Part shown: positions 21,562 through 32,872 of the stretch, piece after piece
How positions within the stretch are numbered: the stretch's first letter is position 1
How the letters are laid out: the number at the start of each line of letters is the position of its first letter
Assembly: GCA_947396885.1 (NCBI GenBank)
Contig: OX377206.1
Coordinates: forward strand, 6,214,658 to 6,278,657
DNA length: 64,000 nucleotides
Reading direction: 5' to 3'
From: Heligmosomoides polygyrus polygyrus
Lineage: Eukaryota > Nematoda > Chromadorea > Rhabditida > Heligmosomidae
Translations under genes and position numbers: made by a program
Notes under the pieces: model-generated
Databases searched by the model: none
Told to the model about the DNA's origin: nothing
What the model saw: the letters and a program-made list of their open reading frames with translations, nothing else

Positions 21562-22191
21562 TATATGCTTAATTATGATACGAGTTAATCAATAAACATG
21601 TTTTTGTTTAGCTACGTTAAAAATTTAATGAATTCCTCTCAAAATACTTCATTATTTTCTGGAAGAACCTAAATATTTCGTCCAACTTTCATAACTCATA
21701 CATTTCAAGCCCATTTTTCCATTTTTTCGAAATAATTTTAATTCACTTTATTCTATAACATATCTAAACTACTCTCCATGCATGTATGAAATTCGGTTGA
21801 CATTTTCTGAGCCTGATAATGGCTCAATCCAAGTTGGAGAAGGCACCGGCTGTGGGTTGCACTGCGGTTAGGATAGATCCGATAAATTCCTCGGATTCTG
21901 AAGAGGAAAATCACGTTGGATCCCAAACAATCCTGCTTGAGGAGGACCAACCTTAATTGCGGCGATTAAATCCCTCCTCTTATACTCCCCCCCCCCCCCA
22001 CTTCCTACCTTGAAACTGAGCGAGATAGTTCACAAAATTTAACAACCACTGGGCTCTCGAACGAAATTGGGGAGATGACAATGAAGCGAGGCTATTGCCT
22101 CACCCCCCACCCCCTCCCCGAACTAAAACCGCACCGGATTGCGCTCAGGCTCTCATCACACGTTTTGAAACATGCAGTCAACTTTTATAAA
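21562..22191. other. No gene recognised; poly-C at about 21988-21999
   Basis: AT-rich DNA, then poly-C and C-rich segments (about 21985-22125), without coding frames of interest. Confidence 0.4.
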
Positions 22192-22487
22192 GGATAAAAG
22201 GATTAAGTAGGGAGTTACCTAATCCCTTTTGGGATGCGCCACGCATTTTATTTCTATGGGATGTCGTGGAGGTGACTTGGATGCGTATTCGTTCATAAAA
22301 TGACGCAGTAGCCAACCGATGAAGAAGTTAGCGCTCTATCCTTCCTGGACAAGTCTGTTACCAATCCACCGACCCCGGAGGGATAGAAGGCTTGGTTGGT
22401 CTGGGCGGGAAATCCTAACCAGGAACCTGGTATCGGGTGCACGCGACAGCCGGCGCCTCTTCCGACTGCGCACCACGCGCCCAGTCA
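22192..22487 (-). repeat. SINE copy
   Basis: Full length, tail AAAGGATAAAAGGATTAAG on the left. Its tRNA-like head ends about 8 bp from the mariner-type element at 22495. Confidence 0.85.
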
Positions 22488-22494
22488 ACATCTA

Positions 22495-23414
22495 TTAGGG
22501 GGGGGGGGGGGGGGGGGAGGGGCAAAAGTAATGAGACAAAATGAAAAAAAAATCTTTATCTCCTTATAACTCAATTACAACTCAACGATGCTGAGGAGTG
22601 TATTTGCCATTAACAGCAAGGACCTTGCTGCCATCGCTCAGCCAACTTCCTGATCCCATCCTTCCAGAACTGCTTGAGCCTGGTGTTGATCAACTGCTCG
22701 ATATGGTTGTCAAGGACTGCTTGGGTTTTTGTGTCCCTTCCGACTAGGAAGTCCTGTAGGCTCAAGTAGTAGTGGTAGTTGCATGGAGAGATCTCCAGCG
22801 AACACGGTGGGTGAGGTATGTGAACGTAGCCCTGCTGGCCAAGCTTATCCGTGCTTACTTGTTCCCGATGGGGTGCGGCGTTGTCGGAGATGAGGACCTT
22901 CTTGAAGCGCTGCGAATGAATAAGAGCGAGTCGCCAGCCCATCTCCTCTATTTTGTTCACCATGGCCTTGGAGTTCATCGTGGTGCTCTTGGAAAACGGC
23001 TTCCGGTAAACCGATCCATGGGCGCAGACCCAAAAGCTCCAAAGATGCTTCTCGCCGTGAACATCTCGCCGAACGAAGGTTGGTAACAGGTCACCAGGCC
23101 TCACCCAGACTCGCTGCTTGGCAGGGTTAAGGTAGAAGACGTACTTTTCATCTTGCGTGAATATTGAGCCCAGGCTGTTCGGGGTTGGGAATTGGGGGAG
23201 ATTTGCGCGACACAGGTCGACTCGTCAGACTGGGGTTTCGGCATGAGACAAGCTGGGGTTTTTGGCATGCTTCTGTGGAAAGGGCCGAAGTGGTAACTTT
23301 TCAGATGGGCTTCAGTAAGTAGCATACAAACAAATACAACAAGTACGAATTCAGACTCCAGCCACGAGATATATGGACACGGCATGGGGTGTCTCATTAC
23401 TTTTGGCCCCCTAA
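22495..23414 (-). mobile_element. 920-bp mariner/Tc1-type element (TTAGGGGGCAAAAG family)
   Basis: Ends TTAGGGGG...CAAAAGTAATGAGACA (left) and TGTCTCATTACTTTTGG plus CCCCCTAA (right), with TA at 22493-22494 and 23415-23416. The left terminus carries a run of about 20 G where the right has five C. It is shorter than a standard mariner (about 1.3 kb), consistent with internal loss of the DNA-binding half. Confidence 0.85.
22610..23341 (-). pseudogene. Broken transposase of the 920-bp element
   Basis: Two minus-strand frames cover the catalytic half. The upstream one (23101-23424) ends in PSSESG and lacks a clean first Asp motif. The downstream one (22610-23104) starts MRPGDLLPTFVRRDVHGEKH and includes ISDNAAPHREQVS (second Asp) and LEISPCNYHYYLSLQDFL, where Asn replaces the third catalytic Asp. 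No DNA-binding domain was seen. With a frameshift and a lost catalytic residue it cannot be active. Confidence 0.75.
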
Positions 23415-23582
23415 TATACTTCAATAATTATCTCCTATATATTTCCTTTTGATCCTTTGCTGTCTAACCAAGGTTGGGTTTGCTATCTACAGAAACGTTG
23501 GCGCAATACGTGCATGCGGTATGCGCCTTTTTATGGCGATGAATTTTTCTTGCTTTTTTTCATACTACAGCTCACTATTCTA

Positions 23583-24869
23583 TTAGGTTGTCACGTAAGT
23601 TCTGTCCGATCCCGATAGGCGTTACTTTGTGATTGTTTTTTCATGTATAGAGAAAGTAAATGTATATATGTTGTATACCGTTTTGTAGCGCTTGTTTCGC
23701 TCTATAAAACTTGGTGTGTTGGTTTTAAAAAGTCGTGAGCATTGCTTCGTTTTAGGTGCTGGACGAAACCATGGAAAAAACGCACTTGCGGGTAACAATG
23801 CTTCATGAGTTCAAGCTTCGCCACAGTGTTAGCGAGGCAACTCAAAAGTTCAAGATGGCATGGAGAGAGGACTCCGCTAACGAACGCACCGTGCGCAGAT
23901 GGTACCAGAAGTCCCGTGTTGGAGACGTGGACCTCGAAGACAAGGACCGCTCAGGACGACCAGCCAAATGTGATGACGGACGTTTGAAAGAACGAGTGGA
24001 AGCCGATTTACGAGGAACTGTGCGTGAGATGGGGAGAGAACTTCAGGTCAGTCGCACAACCATTTCGAGGCACCTAGAGGCGATAGGAAAGGTGAAAAAG
24101 CTGGATAAGTGTATGCCCCACGAACTCACTGAGGAGTAGCAGAGGTGTCGTCTGGAGATCTGTTCTTCCCTTACTATAAGGAACGAAAACGATCCGTTTC
24201 TTGGCCGGATAATTACCTGTGACGAAAAATGGATCGGGTACGACAATCGAAGAAGATCAGCGCAATGGCTGGATAAGGAAGAACCGCCGAAACACTTCCC
24301 GAAACTTAGCCTCCATCCGAGGAAGGTCATGCTCACTGTCTGGTGGGCTACAACTGGTATTATCCACTACGAATTCTTGAAGCCTGGTGAAACCATCACG
24401 GCAGAGAGGTACTGTCGAGAATTAGACGTGGTTCATCAAAAGTTCCTTGAAATGCGTCCTGCACTGGTGAATCGAAGAGGACCGATCCTTCTTCACGACA
24501 ATGCCCGTCCACATGTCTTGCATCTGACCATCAAAAAAAATTAAATCAGTTGAGATATGAAGTTCTCCCGCATCCCGCTTATTCACCGGACCTAGCCCCA
24601 ACGGACGTTCATCTTTTCAAACATCTCGACGGTTTCCTCAAGGATAAAAACTTTACTAATGTAGCAGATATCGAAATTGCCTTCGAGTGTTTCATTGTTT
24701 CTAGAAATTCAGATTTCTTCCGAAATGGAATTAACGCTCTTGTATATCGTTGGCAGATGTGCATTGATTGTAACGGTTCTTACCTTGATTAATTAACTTT
24801 ATTTTCTGCTCAGATATTACACCGCAAAGTTGCCGTCGAAAATCGGATAGAGCTTATGTGACAACCTAA
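23583..24869 (+). mobile_element. mariner element, 1287 bp
   Basis: Termini TTAGGTTGTCACGTAAGTTC and, read in reverse from the right, TTAGGTTGTCACATAAGCTC. TA at 23581-23582 and 24870-24871. Length is normal for mariner, and the element is complete apart from coding lesions. Confidence 0.9.
23771..24792 (+). pseudogene. mariner transposase, one stop and one frameshift
   Basis: D,D34D transposase. ATG at 23771 follows CGTTTTAG, which resembles a nematode 3' splice site. N-terminal helix-turn-helix features: VRRWYQKSRVGDVDLEDKDR and LQVSRTTISRHLE. A TAG at 24137-24139 replaces a codon within the HELTEE linker, after which the same frame continues with TCDEKWIGYDN and LLHDNARPH. In the A8 run at about 24534-24541 the frame shifts, and the rest continues as SPDLAPTDVHLFKHL to LD at 24792. 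With the shift corrected, exactly 34 residues separate the second and third Asp. It differs from the 55973 transposase but is the same general type. Confidence 0.88.
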
Positions 24870-24871
24870 TA

Positions 24872-25606
24872 ATACAATTCTGAAGGTGGGCGCCTCTGCT
24901 AGGAAGCCGAAGTATTCTATCCTACCGCAGTTGTATGTTGAAAATTTCCAAGCCTACACGGTATTGCACTGCTCGTGCCAGGATTGCGCCGAGTCGCTTA
25001 TCCTTCTCCACCACATCTTCACCTTCAATAAAAATGGACGACAAAATGAATAAACTGATTTTCCTGTGTTTAGTGGGCGTTCAGCACTTCTGCAAATCCA
25101 GAAAATGGTACGCGGGATTACGAATAGAAGAAGGAACTAATCATGACAGAAAACTTTTGAAATAGCTTCTACTGCACAGCGAATACACAGTGGATCATTC
25201 AAAAATGGAAAAAGGAAAAACAAATCATGACGAATCGATAAAAACGGCGGGCGACGGGACTCAGTCGAATCTCATCCGATAAATGACACCGTTGGTGATC
25301 AGAAACATCAATGCGACGGGCAGATCGTGGCCTCTAGTATCGTTTCAATTCACGAAATGCTCCTAACACATTTAATACAGCAAAATATTAAATATTACAA
25401 AATATCTAAAAGAAATGAAGTTCTGAAGAGAAAAGTATCGACGGCTGATCAGCAATATGCCACGAAACAAGCTTACTCGAAGATATAATATCTTCATTGA
25501 GGAGGCGAACTGAGAATGGATGCTTGTTTTGAAGCTAAAAACGATAATTTCAATGTGTTGTGTGAAATCTCGTATGGCATTTTGTGTGTATTAAGCAAAA
25601 ATAAGG
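24872..25606. other. No gene recognised
   Basis: AT-rich; a 76-codon frame (24935-25165) has no recognised features. Confidence 0.4.
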
Positions 25607-25905
25607 GCGCATGGAAGCGCAGTTGGAGGAGGTGTCGGTTGTCGCGTGTACCCGATTCCAGGTTGTCAGTTCGTGTTTCTGCCCAAGCCAACCAAGACTT
25701 CCTTCTCTCCAGGGTTGGTAAATTGGTAGCATACTTGTCTGGGAAGGATTATACCCTGACTCGCCTAACGGCTGGCCACCAAAGGTGATTGCATAAGGCA
25801 AATACGCATTCAAATCGCCTCCACGACATCCCGTAGAAATGGAATACGTGGCGCATTCCGCAAAGGAACTGTCTAACGTCGTACTTTATCCTTTATCCAA
25901 TTATC
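25607..25905 (+). repeat. SINE copy
   Basis: Full length but moderately diverged (head GGGCGCATGGAAGCGCAGTTG). The tail region CTTTATCCTTTATCC is intact. Confidence 0.85.
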
Positions 25906-26576
25906 ATAAGCGTTATCGCAGAATGAACAGAATCACAGTCTCTGCAGCCGATCGCCAAAGCTTGAGTCGTATGAAATAGGCAACGCCTCAGGCTACATGA
26001 GTGCTGACGGCGACGAATGCTCAAAATCAGAAGGCTCGGTCCAGAAGCCATGTTTCTTGCGTCAAAATTCGGAAGACGTGCCCCAGAAGTCATGCGCTGA
26101 GCACACAGATACAGCTTCACGGCAAATGGAACGCATCAGCCAGTCGACCAGTAGTGATTGATAATATCGATTTTTCGACCGGCGTTATCCTTTTTTGCCC
26201 CACTCGATCAATCGGAGTTGGAATCACTGGAACACATACTATTTTCGTGTCAAATTCATAAAATTCAAATATCAAACACTCAGTTAAAAAATTGAGCACT
26301 TGGACAGGTGAACTAAAAAATTTCAAAAAAGCGTTATGTTACATTATTCTTGAACAATTACTATCCTAATCGTCTTGGAGAGTCAATAGATTAATATGTA
26401 AGAAACTTGCTTTGATTTGAAAGACATTCACTTTGCTTTCAGAAGCGTCAGCTGGTTTAGGTTAAGAACAGTCTCCAATCTGATGTGAAAATGGTTTATT
26501 ACAGGCGACGGATGGGCTTCACAGAAAGTGGAAAGCGTCGATCGGATGACCAATATCGATCGATATTATCGATTTT
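25906..26576. other. No gene recognised
   Basis: AT-rich with small overlapping frames. Near 26545 the sequence GACCAATATCGATCGATATT resembles the start of the ATCGAT-rich module. Confidence 0.35.
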
Positions 26577-26862
26577 TAGGCGCATAGTACCGCAGTCGGA
26601 GGAGCTGCCAGCTGCTGCGTGTACCCAAATCCAGGTTCTTGGTTCGGATCCTCCGTCTATGCCAACCAAGCTTCCCATCCCTCCATGGTGGTAAACTGGT
26701 ACCATACTCGTCTGGAAAGGATAACACGCTGACATGACCATTGGCTGGCCACCACAGGTGATTGTATAGGGCAAATGCGCATTCAAATCGCCTCGCGTAA
26801 AAGTAGAATGCGTGGCGCATCCCGCAAATTGACTGTTTGACGTCGCCCTTTATCCTTCTTTA
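26577..26862 (+). repeat. SINE copy
   Basis: Full length, diverged in the head (GGCGCATAGTACCGCAGTCGG, A box disrupted). Ends GACGTCGCCCTTTATCC. Confidence 0.85.
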
Positions 26863-26864
26863 TC

Positions 26865-27440
26865 ATTTAAGGGAATGTATAAATTGCTACCAGGTCGTTA
26901 CTAAAGTTTTGTCGTTTTTTGACCTCGAACTTCAAATGCGAATATCTTAGCTCATACAGCTCATACATGATCTTGTTAATCGAAATAAGAAATATTACAA
27001 TCCACACATTTCTGCCAACGACCACCTGGTTCAATTATTCCAGAAGCGTAGGACAAGTAGACTGATCTGAATCTAGAATCAATGAATTCGTTGAAAGCGG
27101 ATTCTGCATCATGTCGTGTCAATATTCTGATCTATCCCAATGGGGGGGGGGGACGCACTCCACTCTGACTCTTGTACAACGGCGGCAAAACTGAAAGCAG
27201 ATTAGTTTACAATGACACTACTGTGAACTAAACTACGATCCTTTTTTCGCAATTTCATAGCCGGGAGGAACCTCATTGTTTAAATTTGTTTCGTTTTTCT
27301 AGCGATGCCCTTCTCCGACTAGGACAAATCCCAAAATTTCTTATTTGAGCTGATTTGTGCAAAGTTGCTGGTAGCTTTTTTTGCGTTAGACTTCATGTGG
27401 ATCACCTTGTAGAAAATCGAAGACCAACTAGATGACGGCG
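26865..27440. other. No gene recognised
   Basis: AT-rich, with a poly-G tract at about 27141-27150. Confidence 0.4.
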
Positions 27441-27447
27441 TTCGTGA

Positions 27448-27620
27448 GTGATGTGCGACGGATTAGGGCCGAGAACGTTCAGGAAAAGGAATCTGCAGTG
27501 TGAAAGGAAGGCGCTGGAAGACGTGACGAAGAAGACGACGCCTTCATTAGATTATGAGTCACAGCGCAGTGCAGTGTCTTGGCGGGGTATTGGCAAGTGG
27601 GCTGTGAGGCTGAGGCTGAA

Positions 27621-27658
<38 letters not shown>

Positions 27659-27860
27659 ATAGATTGCACCCGTGAAAAAAGGATCAATAAGCCAAACTTG
27701 GTGGTCCGACGACGACGATGTGTGGGAGCTCGTCTGGGTGGGCTGTTGTGCTGTCCATTTGAGATGACTAGAACGTCGGCGGGAAAACGCGCCGCTAAAC
27801 AACAAGATGTTGACGGCAGGGGCAAACTGAAGCAATTACACTTACAGAGGTAATTTCCAA
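27448..27860. other. Non-repeat block with (GCT)n tract and open frames on both strands
   Basis: A run of about 13 GCT units (27620-27659) lies in open frames that would give poly-Leu on the plus strand (27448-27675), or poly-Gln (27559-27825) or poly-Ala (27479-27835) on the minus strand. None matches a known family. The block is GC-richer than its surroundings and free of the known repeats, so it could be an exon, but strand and frame cannot be chosen from sequence alone. Confidence 0.25.
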
Positions 27861-28138
27861 TATTTTACCCTTACACCTACTATAGGGAACGTATTCTCCT
27901 GGATACTGTAGACGTCGCAAGTGTTTTTAAATGCTGTGAATGTTAGCCCTGCGATGTCATGAGGAAAGTTGGTCCTACGAAAGAAATGCTTCCTATAATG
28001 CTTTCCACAAGAGCTCATATATACCATTTTCACGTCGAATGACACTTTTCAAATCAAATTGGACACTTTCCAAACCAAATTGGACACTCTTCTAAGCTGG
28101 CCTATGAACTTTTTTACATATTAAATCTCTCTAAGATG

Positions 28139-28445
28139 GTTAAAGGATAAAAGGATAAGGATAAAGGACGGCGTTACTCAATCCCTTTTGGGATGCGCCA
28201 CGCACTCTACTTCTACGGGATGTCGTGGAGGCGACTTGAATGCGTATTTGGCCATACAATGACTTGCGGTGGCCAGCCGATGAACAAGTCAGTGCTCTAT
28301 CCTTCCCAGAAAAGTGGTACCATTTCACCAACCCCGGAGGGATGGAACGCTTGGTTGGCCTGGGCGGGAAACCGAACCAAGAACCTTGAGACAGGGTGCA
28401 CATGACAGCGATGCCTCCTTCGACTGCGCTACCTTGTGCCCAATA
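28139..28445 (-). repeat. SINE copy
   Basis: Full length with tail AAAGGATAAAAGGATAAGG. Well preserved through the middle, diverged at the head (GGGCACAAGGTAGCGCAGTCG). Confidence 0.85.
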
Positions 28446-29068
28446 ACTTGTCATCTCAATGAATAAACAACGCAGATATTCAGATGGAAAGGAGTTCGGT
28501 GTCCAATGGCGAATGCTTAGGACGTGAGACAGCAATCGACCAAAGGGCAATCGAGGTACGTATGATTCATAAAGAAATGTCCAGAATACATGACTCACAT
28601 TGCGCCTGAGAACCGCGAACGTCGACGGGGAGAAATCGGATTAGTGCTGAGAGAGAGAGGGAGAGGGGGAGAGAGAGGGCTAATGAAAGGGCTGATGAGC
28701 TGAATAGTGACCTGCACTGCTCGCTACATCACGATAAATATCAAAGACGTCGTGTTCTGTCGTCTAATGCGACAAGGCTAGGCAGAACATTCGTCATTTA
28801 TTCCAGCACGGAGCGGTCAGAGTGCATGAGATGCATAAGAACAATGGCGGCTTGATAAATTGCTGTTCGCGAACGATTCAATGTCGTGAACACCTAATCC
28901 ATTACTATTAATCACTGCCACATTCGCAGTACGCGAAAATGTTTTCCAGTGTGTTTCAGCGGATATCACAAAGGTCATTTCTTAATTTCTAAAGTGCGTG
29001 GAAACGCTTTCAGAAGAGCAGCGCCTCTTGTGTCACCATCGTTTATTTATTTATTTATTTACAAAGGG
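28446..29068. other. No gene recognised; GA-rich tract at about 28653-28680
   Basis: A short GAGAGAG/GGGAGAG simple repeat and, at 29041-29062, an (ATTT)n tract next to the following SINE. Confidence 0.4.
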
Positions 29069-29355
29069 GCGCGTGTAGCGCAGTCGGAGGAGGCGCGACT
29101 GTCGCGTGCACCCGATACCAGGTTCCTGGTTCGGATTTCCCGCCCAGGCCATCCAAGCCTTCCATCCCTCCGGGGTCGTTGAATTGGTACCAGACTTGTC
29201 TGGGAAGGATAATGCGCTGACTTGTTCATCGGCTGGCCACCGCAAGTCATTGTACGGCCAAATACGCATTCATGTCGCCTCCACGACATCCCGTAGAAGT
29301 AGAATGCGCTGGCGCATCCCAGAAGGGATTGAGTAACGCCGTCGTTTATCCATTT
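29069..29355 (+). repeat. SINE copy, well preserved
   Basis: Starts GGGGCGCGTGTAGCGCAGTC. Very similar to 44096-44392, including the shared loss of CCG after GGCGC and the insertion GCGCTGGCGC near the 3' end. These two copies share a recent common source. Confidence 0.9.
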
Positions 29356-29384
29356 TTTATTTTATTTATTTACATCTGCTCCGT

Positions 29385-30110
29385 CACGCCTATCGGCGTG
29401 CCTCGCACCGCCTTTGTTCCTACCTAAGGATAAAAGGCTCGCATTACGTACAGTACATAGTATGATAGGGCGATTTATTGGTTCCTCACAATTGGTCCTC
29501 CCTTAGTGAAACGGTCCCCCATTACTGGTACTGGTCCCCTCAATGATCCACCCTTAGCGGACGACGTCTTCGGCACGCGTTCTGAGTCAACAGCCACTTT
29601 GATCGACGTCTTCGGCACGTCTTCTGAGCCCCCAGGCACGTCATGCGACGTATTCCGCACGTCTTCCGAATCCCCTGACACGTAGAAGACGTCTGGGTAT
29701 TCTCCGCTATTTTTGTGCCCTGTAATTTGATCAGTATCGATTGATGGCGATCGAAACTTTAAAAACGAACTTCAAATGCGTGTTAAGCAACCTCGACCAC
29801 CACCAGGGCTAACGTTCCGGACCGCTTGAACGACAACCACAGACCTTTGATCAATATCGATTGATGGCGATCGATACTTCAAAAACGGACTTCAGATTCA
29901 TGTTCAGCGACCTCAATTGCCCCAGGGCTAAAGTTTGCAAGCAGGTAGAAGACTTATGGGTATTTTTCGCTATTTTCGTGCCATAATTTCCCCCCCCCCC
30001 CCTATTTTCCCCCTATTCTATGACTGATTTCTGCGGCGGCGGCGCCGATCGATAATATGACTCAGCGCTTAGCGCTTAGCGCGTTATTATAGAAAAATGT
30101 GATTTTTATT
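29385..30110. repeat. Composite ATCGAT-rich repeat, full head-modules-tail copy
   Basis: The head (29430-29710) has three or four diverged units around GACGTCTTCGGCACGTCTTC. Two modules follow (about 29725-29850 and 29852-29985), then poly-C, and the GCGCGTTATTATAG tail. It matches 51-1110 in the same order. Confidence 0.8.
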
Positions 30111-30137
30111 TATTTATTTATTTATAAATACTGATTG

Positions 30138-30420
30138 GACGCGTGAGAGCGCAGTTGGGGGAGGCGTCGGCTAAAAAGTGCACCCGACTACTGGTCCCTG
30201 GTTCAGATTTCCCGCAATTCTTTCACCCCTTCATGCTCGGTGAACCGGTACCAGACCTTGTCTGGGACGGATAAAACATTGCCTTTTTTCATCGGCTGGC
30301 CACCGTATATCATTGTATGGGCCAAATACGCATTTCAGCAGGCATCTGGATATCCAGAAGAAGTAGAATGCGTAGCGCATCCCAAAAGGTATTGATTAAT
30401 ACCGTCCTTAATCCATTTAC
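30138..30420 (+). repeat. Divergent SINE copy
   Basis: Head GACGCGTGAGAGCGCAGTTGG; ordered blocks through GGCTGGCCACC and GTAGAATGCGTAGCGCATCC; tail CCGTCCTTAATCC. Preceded by an (ATTT)n tract. Confidence 0.8.
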
Positions 30421-31154
30421 ATCGTGTAATCGGATGCGTCCGTTGCCTATTCCCAAAAAGCGCCTGCAGTATCCTTTTTCCTGGTCTTATTGCAGTTTCT
30501 TTTTGTGTTATTCAACGTTGCTCATGTTCTACTCAGAATGGCATAGTGGCACCTTTAGAATGGCTGTTATGAAAAATCGATTTTCATCAAATTTCATTTT
30601 ACGTGTCTTTAATAGGATTTTGAACCAATGCTGTCGCTTTCGAACCTTTTTTGCCATCTCTTATCTTAACTATCACTTCTTTCTCCCGTCCTAAACGAAA
30701 TTTCTCGAAGAATTTGAATTTCTGAATCACGGTGTCCATGATTCATTACTGCTGGGCGCGCGTAGCGAGAAACACTCTTCGATGTTACAGGAAATATCAA
30801 AAATTAGATAAAAGAACACAAAAGTTAATATAGAAAAGCTATTATTCTAACAAGTGTTAATAAAGACAGCTACAGAAGGTAGAGGTGTGGAGTGGATGAG
30901 AATGACGTAGAAGAGGAAGAATGTCGATGCAGAATAAACCAAGGGCAGCGGTTTATTTATTTATTTAGACGCTACAAAGAGTGCCCCCTCAAATCAAACA
31001 TACCTGTCAAACAGCTAGCGCAGAAAAAAAAATGAAAATAATGGGCAAATATGTAAGAAAGCAGTAATGACCACTAGATTCAGTTTCAGGTTCACGATAA
31101 AGGGAAGAAAGAGATTAGAAAATCGAAACGATATAAAAAGAACGAGAAGAAATA
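30421..31154. other. No gene recognised
   Basis: The 125-codon frame 30317-30694 begins inside the SINE and has no recognised motifs. Confidence 0.4.
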
Positions 31155-31232
31155 ATCGGCTTGGAGTGCAATGGGTAGCGGCTTTATGTAGTTCGTAGGA
31201 GGAAGCTCGGAAGTTCGGTTCCCGTGCGTTGA
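31155..31232 (+). pseudogene. tRNA-like sequence, GTGCARTGGGTAG family
   Basis: Contains GGAGTGCAATGGGTAGCGG (A-box-like) and AAGTTCGGTTCCCGTGCG (B-box-like). A relative at 58359-58437 (minus) shares both blocks. Stems pair poorly, so it is a tRNA-derived remnant rather than a tRNA gene. Confidence 0.4.
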
Positions 31233-31434
31233 TGATGAAGAAGCTCTGTTTTATGTTGATTTTACCGCAAGCTAAGTTGGTTTCGATGTGCTTATTTAGT
31301 GAGCACGTATGTAGGCTAAATAGTAGTAAGGTGTACTTTGAATATTGGTGAAATCATTCGAACCGGTGACAGTGGTCAGTCGCCGAGACTTTATAGAGCG
31401 CGTAGACGAACTCGCAATGGTGCGATCGCTGACG

Positions 31435-31506
31435 GCCCAAGTAGTATAGTGGTTAGTACTCCACGTTGTGGCCGTGGCGACACAGGTTCGATTCCTGTCT
31501 TGGGCA
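31435..31506 (+). tRNA. tRNA-His(GTG)
   Basis: 72-nt canonical cloverleaf: acceptor GCCCAAG/CTTGGGC, D arm GTAT...GTAC, anticodon stem CCACG/CGTGG with loop TTGTGGC (anticodon GTG), T arm ACAGG-TTCGATT-CCTGT, discriminator A. A and B boxes are intact. An identical gene lies at 48563-48634 on the minus strand, without shared flanks. It delivers histidine in translation; the extra 5' G of mature tRNA-His is added after transcription. Confidence 0.97.
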
Positions 31507-31984
31507 GCGGTTTTGCTCCTATGTTAGTGCAACCGTTTGAAAAGCACTTGCTTAAGCAGACTAGTTAGTAATGTTTCATATGCTATCTATATCTCGGAAA
31601 CATCGTAATTAATAATTGCGCTGAACCGACAGCTTAAATAAATTCAATTGTCTTTAGTTTTGGGCTGCACATGTCATGAATAGTTACACATGTTTCAAAT
31701 TTACTTTAAACTTGGATCCTTATTTCGTTTCAACGATATTTTCATAAAATTCAAAAGGAGTACTTAACAACGTGAGCATTAAAGTGAAGCCGAACTATTA
31801 TATTTACGTATTAAACCATACTTCTCCCAAATAAGAACGGACACCTTTTAAATCAACCTGGTCACATAATAATTAGATTAAAATTACTTTATTTGGTTAC
31901 CGGTTATTTATTTTTTAACCTAAAAATCGTCTGTTCAGGAAATTCAATAAAATTTTTCACTCTCACTTTTTGGAGGGTTAAGCT
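31507..31984. other. No gene recognised
   Basis: AT-rich; no repeat identified. Confidence 0.4.
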
Positions 31985-32110
31985 AAAACACTGTTCGTCA
32001 GCTGGCGACCAGAAGCCATGGCCAAATACGCATTCAAATGGGCTTCACGGTATCCAGTGGAAGTAGAGCGCTTGGCGCATCCCAAATGGTATTACTAACA
32101 ACGTCCATTC
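31985..32110 (+). repeat. SINE 3' half, divergent
   Basis: From CGTCAGCTGGCGACC through GGCCAAATACGCATTC and GGTATCCAGTGGAAGTAG to the ACGTCCATTCTCC tail. The head is absent. Confidence 0.7.
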
Positions 32111-32704
32111 TCCTTTTTAACGCTAATTTGATGATAGTAAGATGCTGAAAGGCTGCTCATCAACGCGCAAAGGACGACCAGAGGCCAGATCGACGGGCAC
32201 AGGATCGTCTCCGGACTGCGCCATGCACTTTCACATGTTGGTTATTTTTGGGGCTCCTTGACGAATATTCTCCAGAGCAAAACTAGTTGTTATGCGTTGT
32301 AATGTAATATTCAAGTTTTTGTGTTTTTGTTTTCACTGCGTGTAATTGCACTTATTCATATGTCAAAATCAATCAATAAATAAATATCTGGATGAGAAAG
32401 CCAGAATAAACGGCCCTGGGCGTTCAGATTACGCAGAAAAATTACGAGAAATTTCCCAAAATTTGAATGAAAATCTTCCATGACTGTTGTCACAGTATCA
32501 CTTGCAATCGTATAAAGGCAGAAACAGAACGGCTGCAAGTTTATTTTTGCTCATCAGGTTTTGTTTTAGTGTGGGAATTGTATAGCGGCTGTAATTGAGA
32601 TTGGTATTTTTTCATTAAAAAATTAGTCGTGCTGCACTTGAAACCGAACAAAACATCACTTTAAACGAACTTTCTGATAGTTTGGCTCATTCAAAATTAG
32701 GGCC

Positions 32705-32826
32705 CTTTTAAAGTTCCAATTCACCGAGAGAAGGAAGGCTTGGCTGGCCTGGTCAGGAAATCCGAATCAGAAACCTGTTGTTGGGTACACGTGACATTTG
32801 GCGCCTCCTCCCACTGCGCTACACGT
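32705..32826 (-). repeat. SINE 5' half, divergent
   Basis: Minus-strand head ending in GCGCCTCCTCCCACTGCGCTACACG (written in short: complement of the A-box region). It stops at the CCAATTCACC block. Next to a tRNA-His pseudogene. Confidence 0.7.
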
Positions 32827-32872
32827 CCAAGTACATAGTACAGTAGTCAATACCCCACGTTGTAGTCGTGGC
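32827..32872 (+). pseudogene. tRNA-His pseudogene, 5' two-thirds
   Basis: Sequence around CCAAGTACATAGTACAGTAG and CCCCACGTTGTAGTCGTGGC aligns with tRNA-His(GTG) from the acceptor stem through the anticodon arm, with several changes including one in the anticodon loop. The T arm and acceptor 3' strand are missing. Confidence 0.65.

Noticed and set aside
29540..29690. CRISPR-like array from repeated GACGTCTTCGGCACG units
   Set aside because: Units are diverged and unevenly spaced, recur inside an interspersed repeat, and the genome is eukaryotic.
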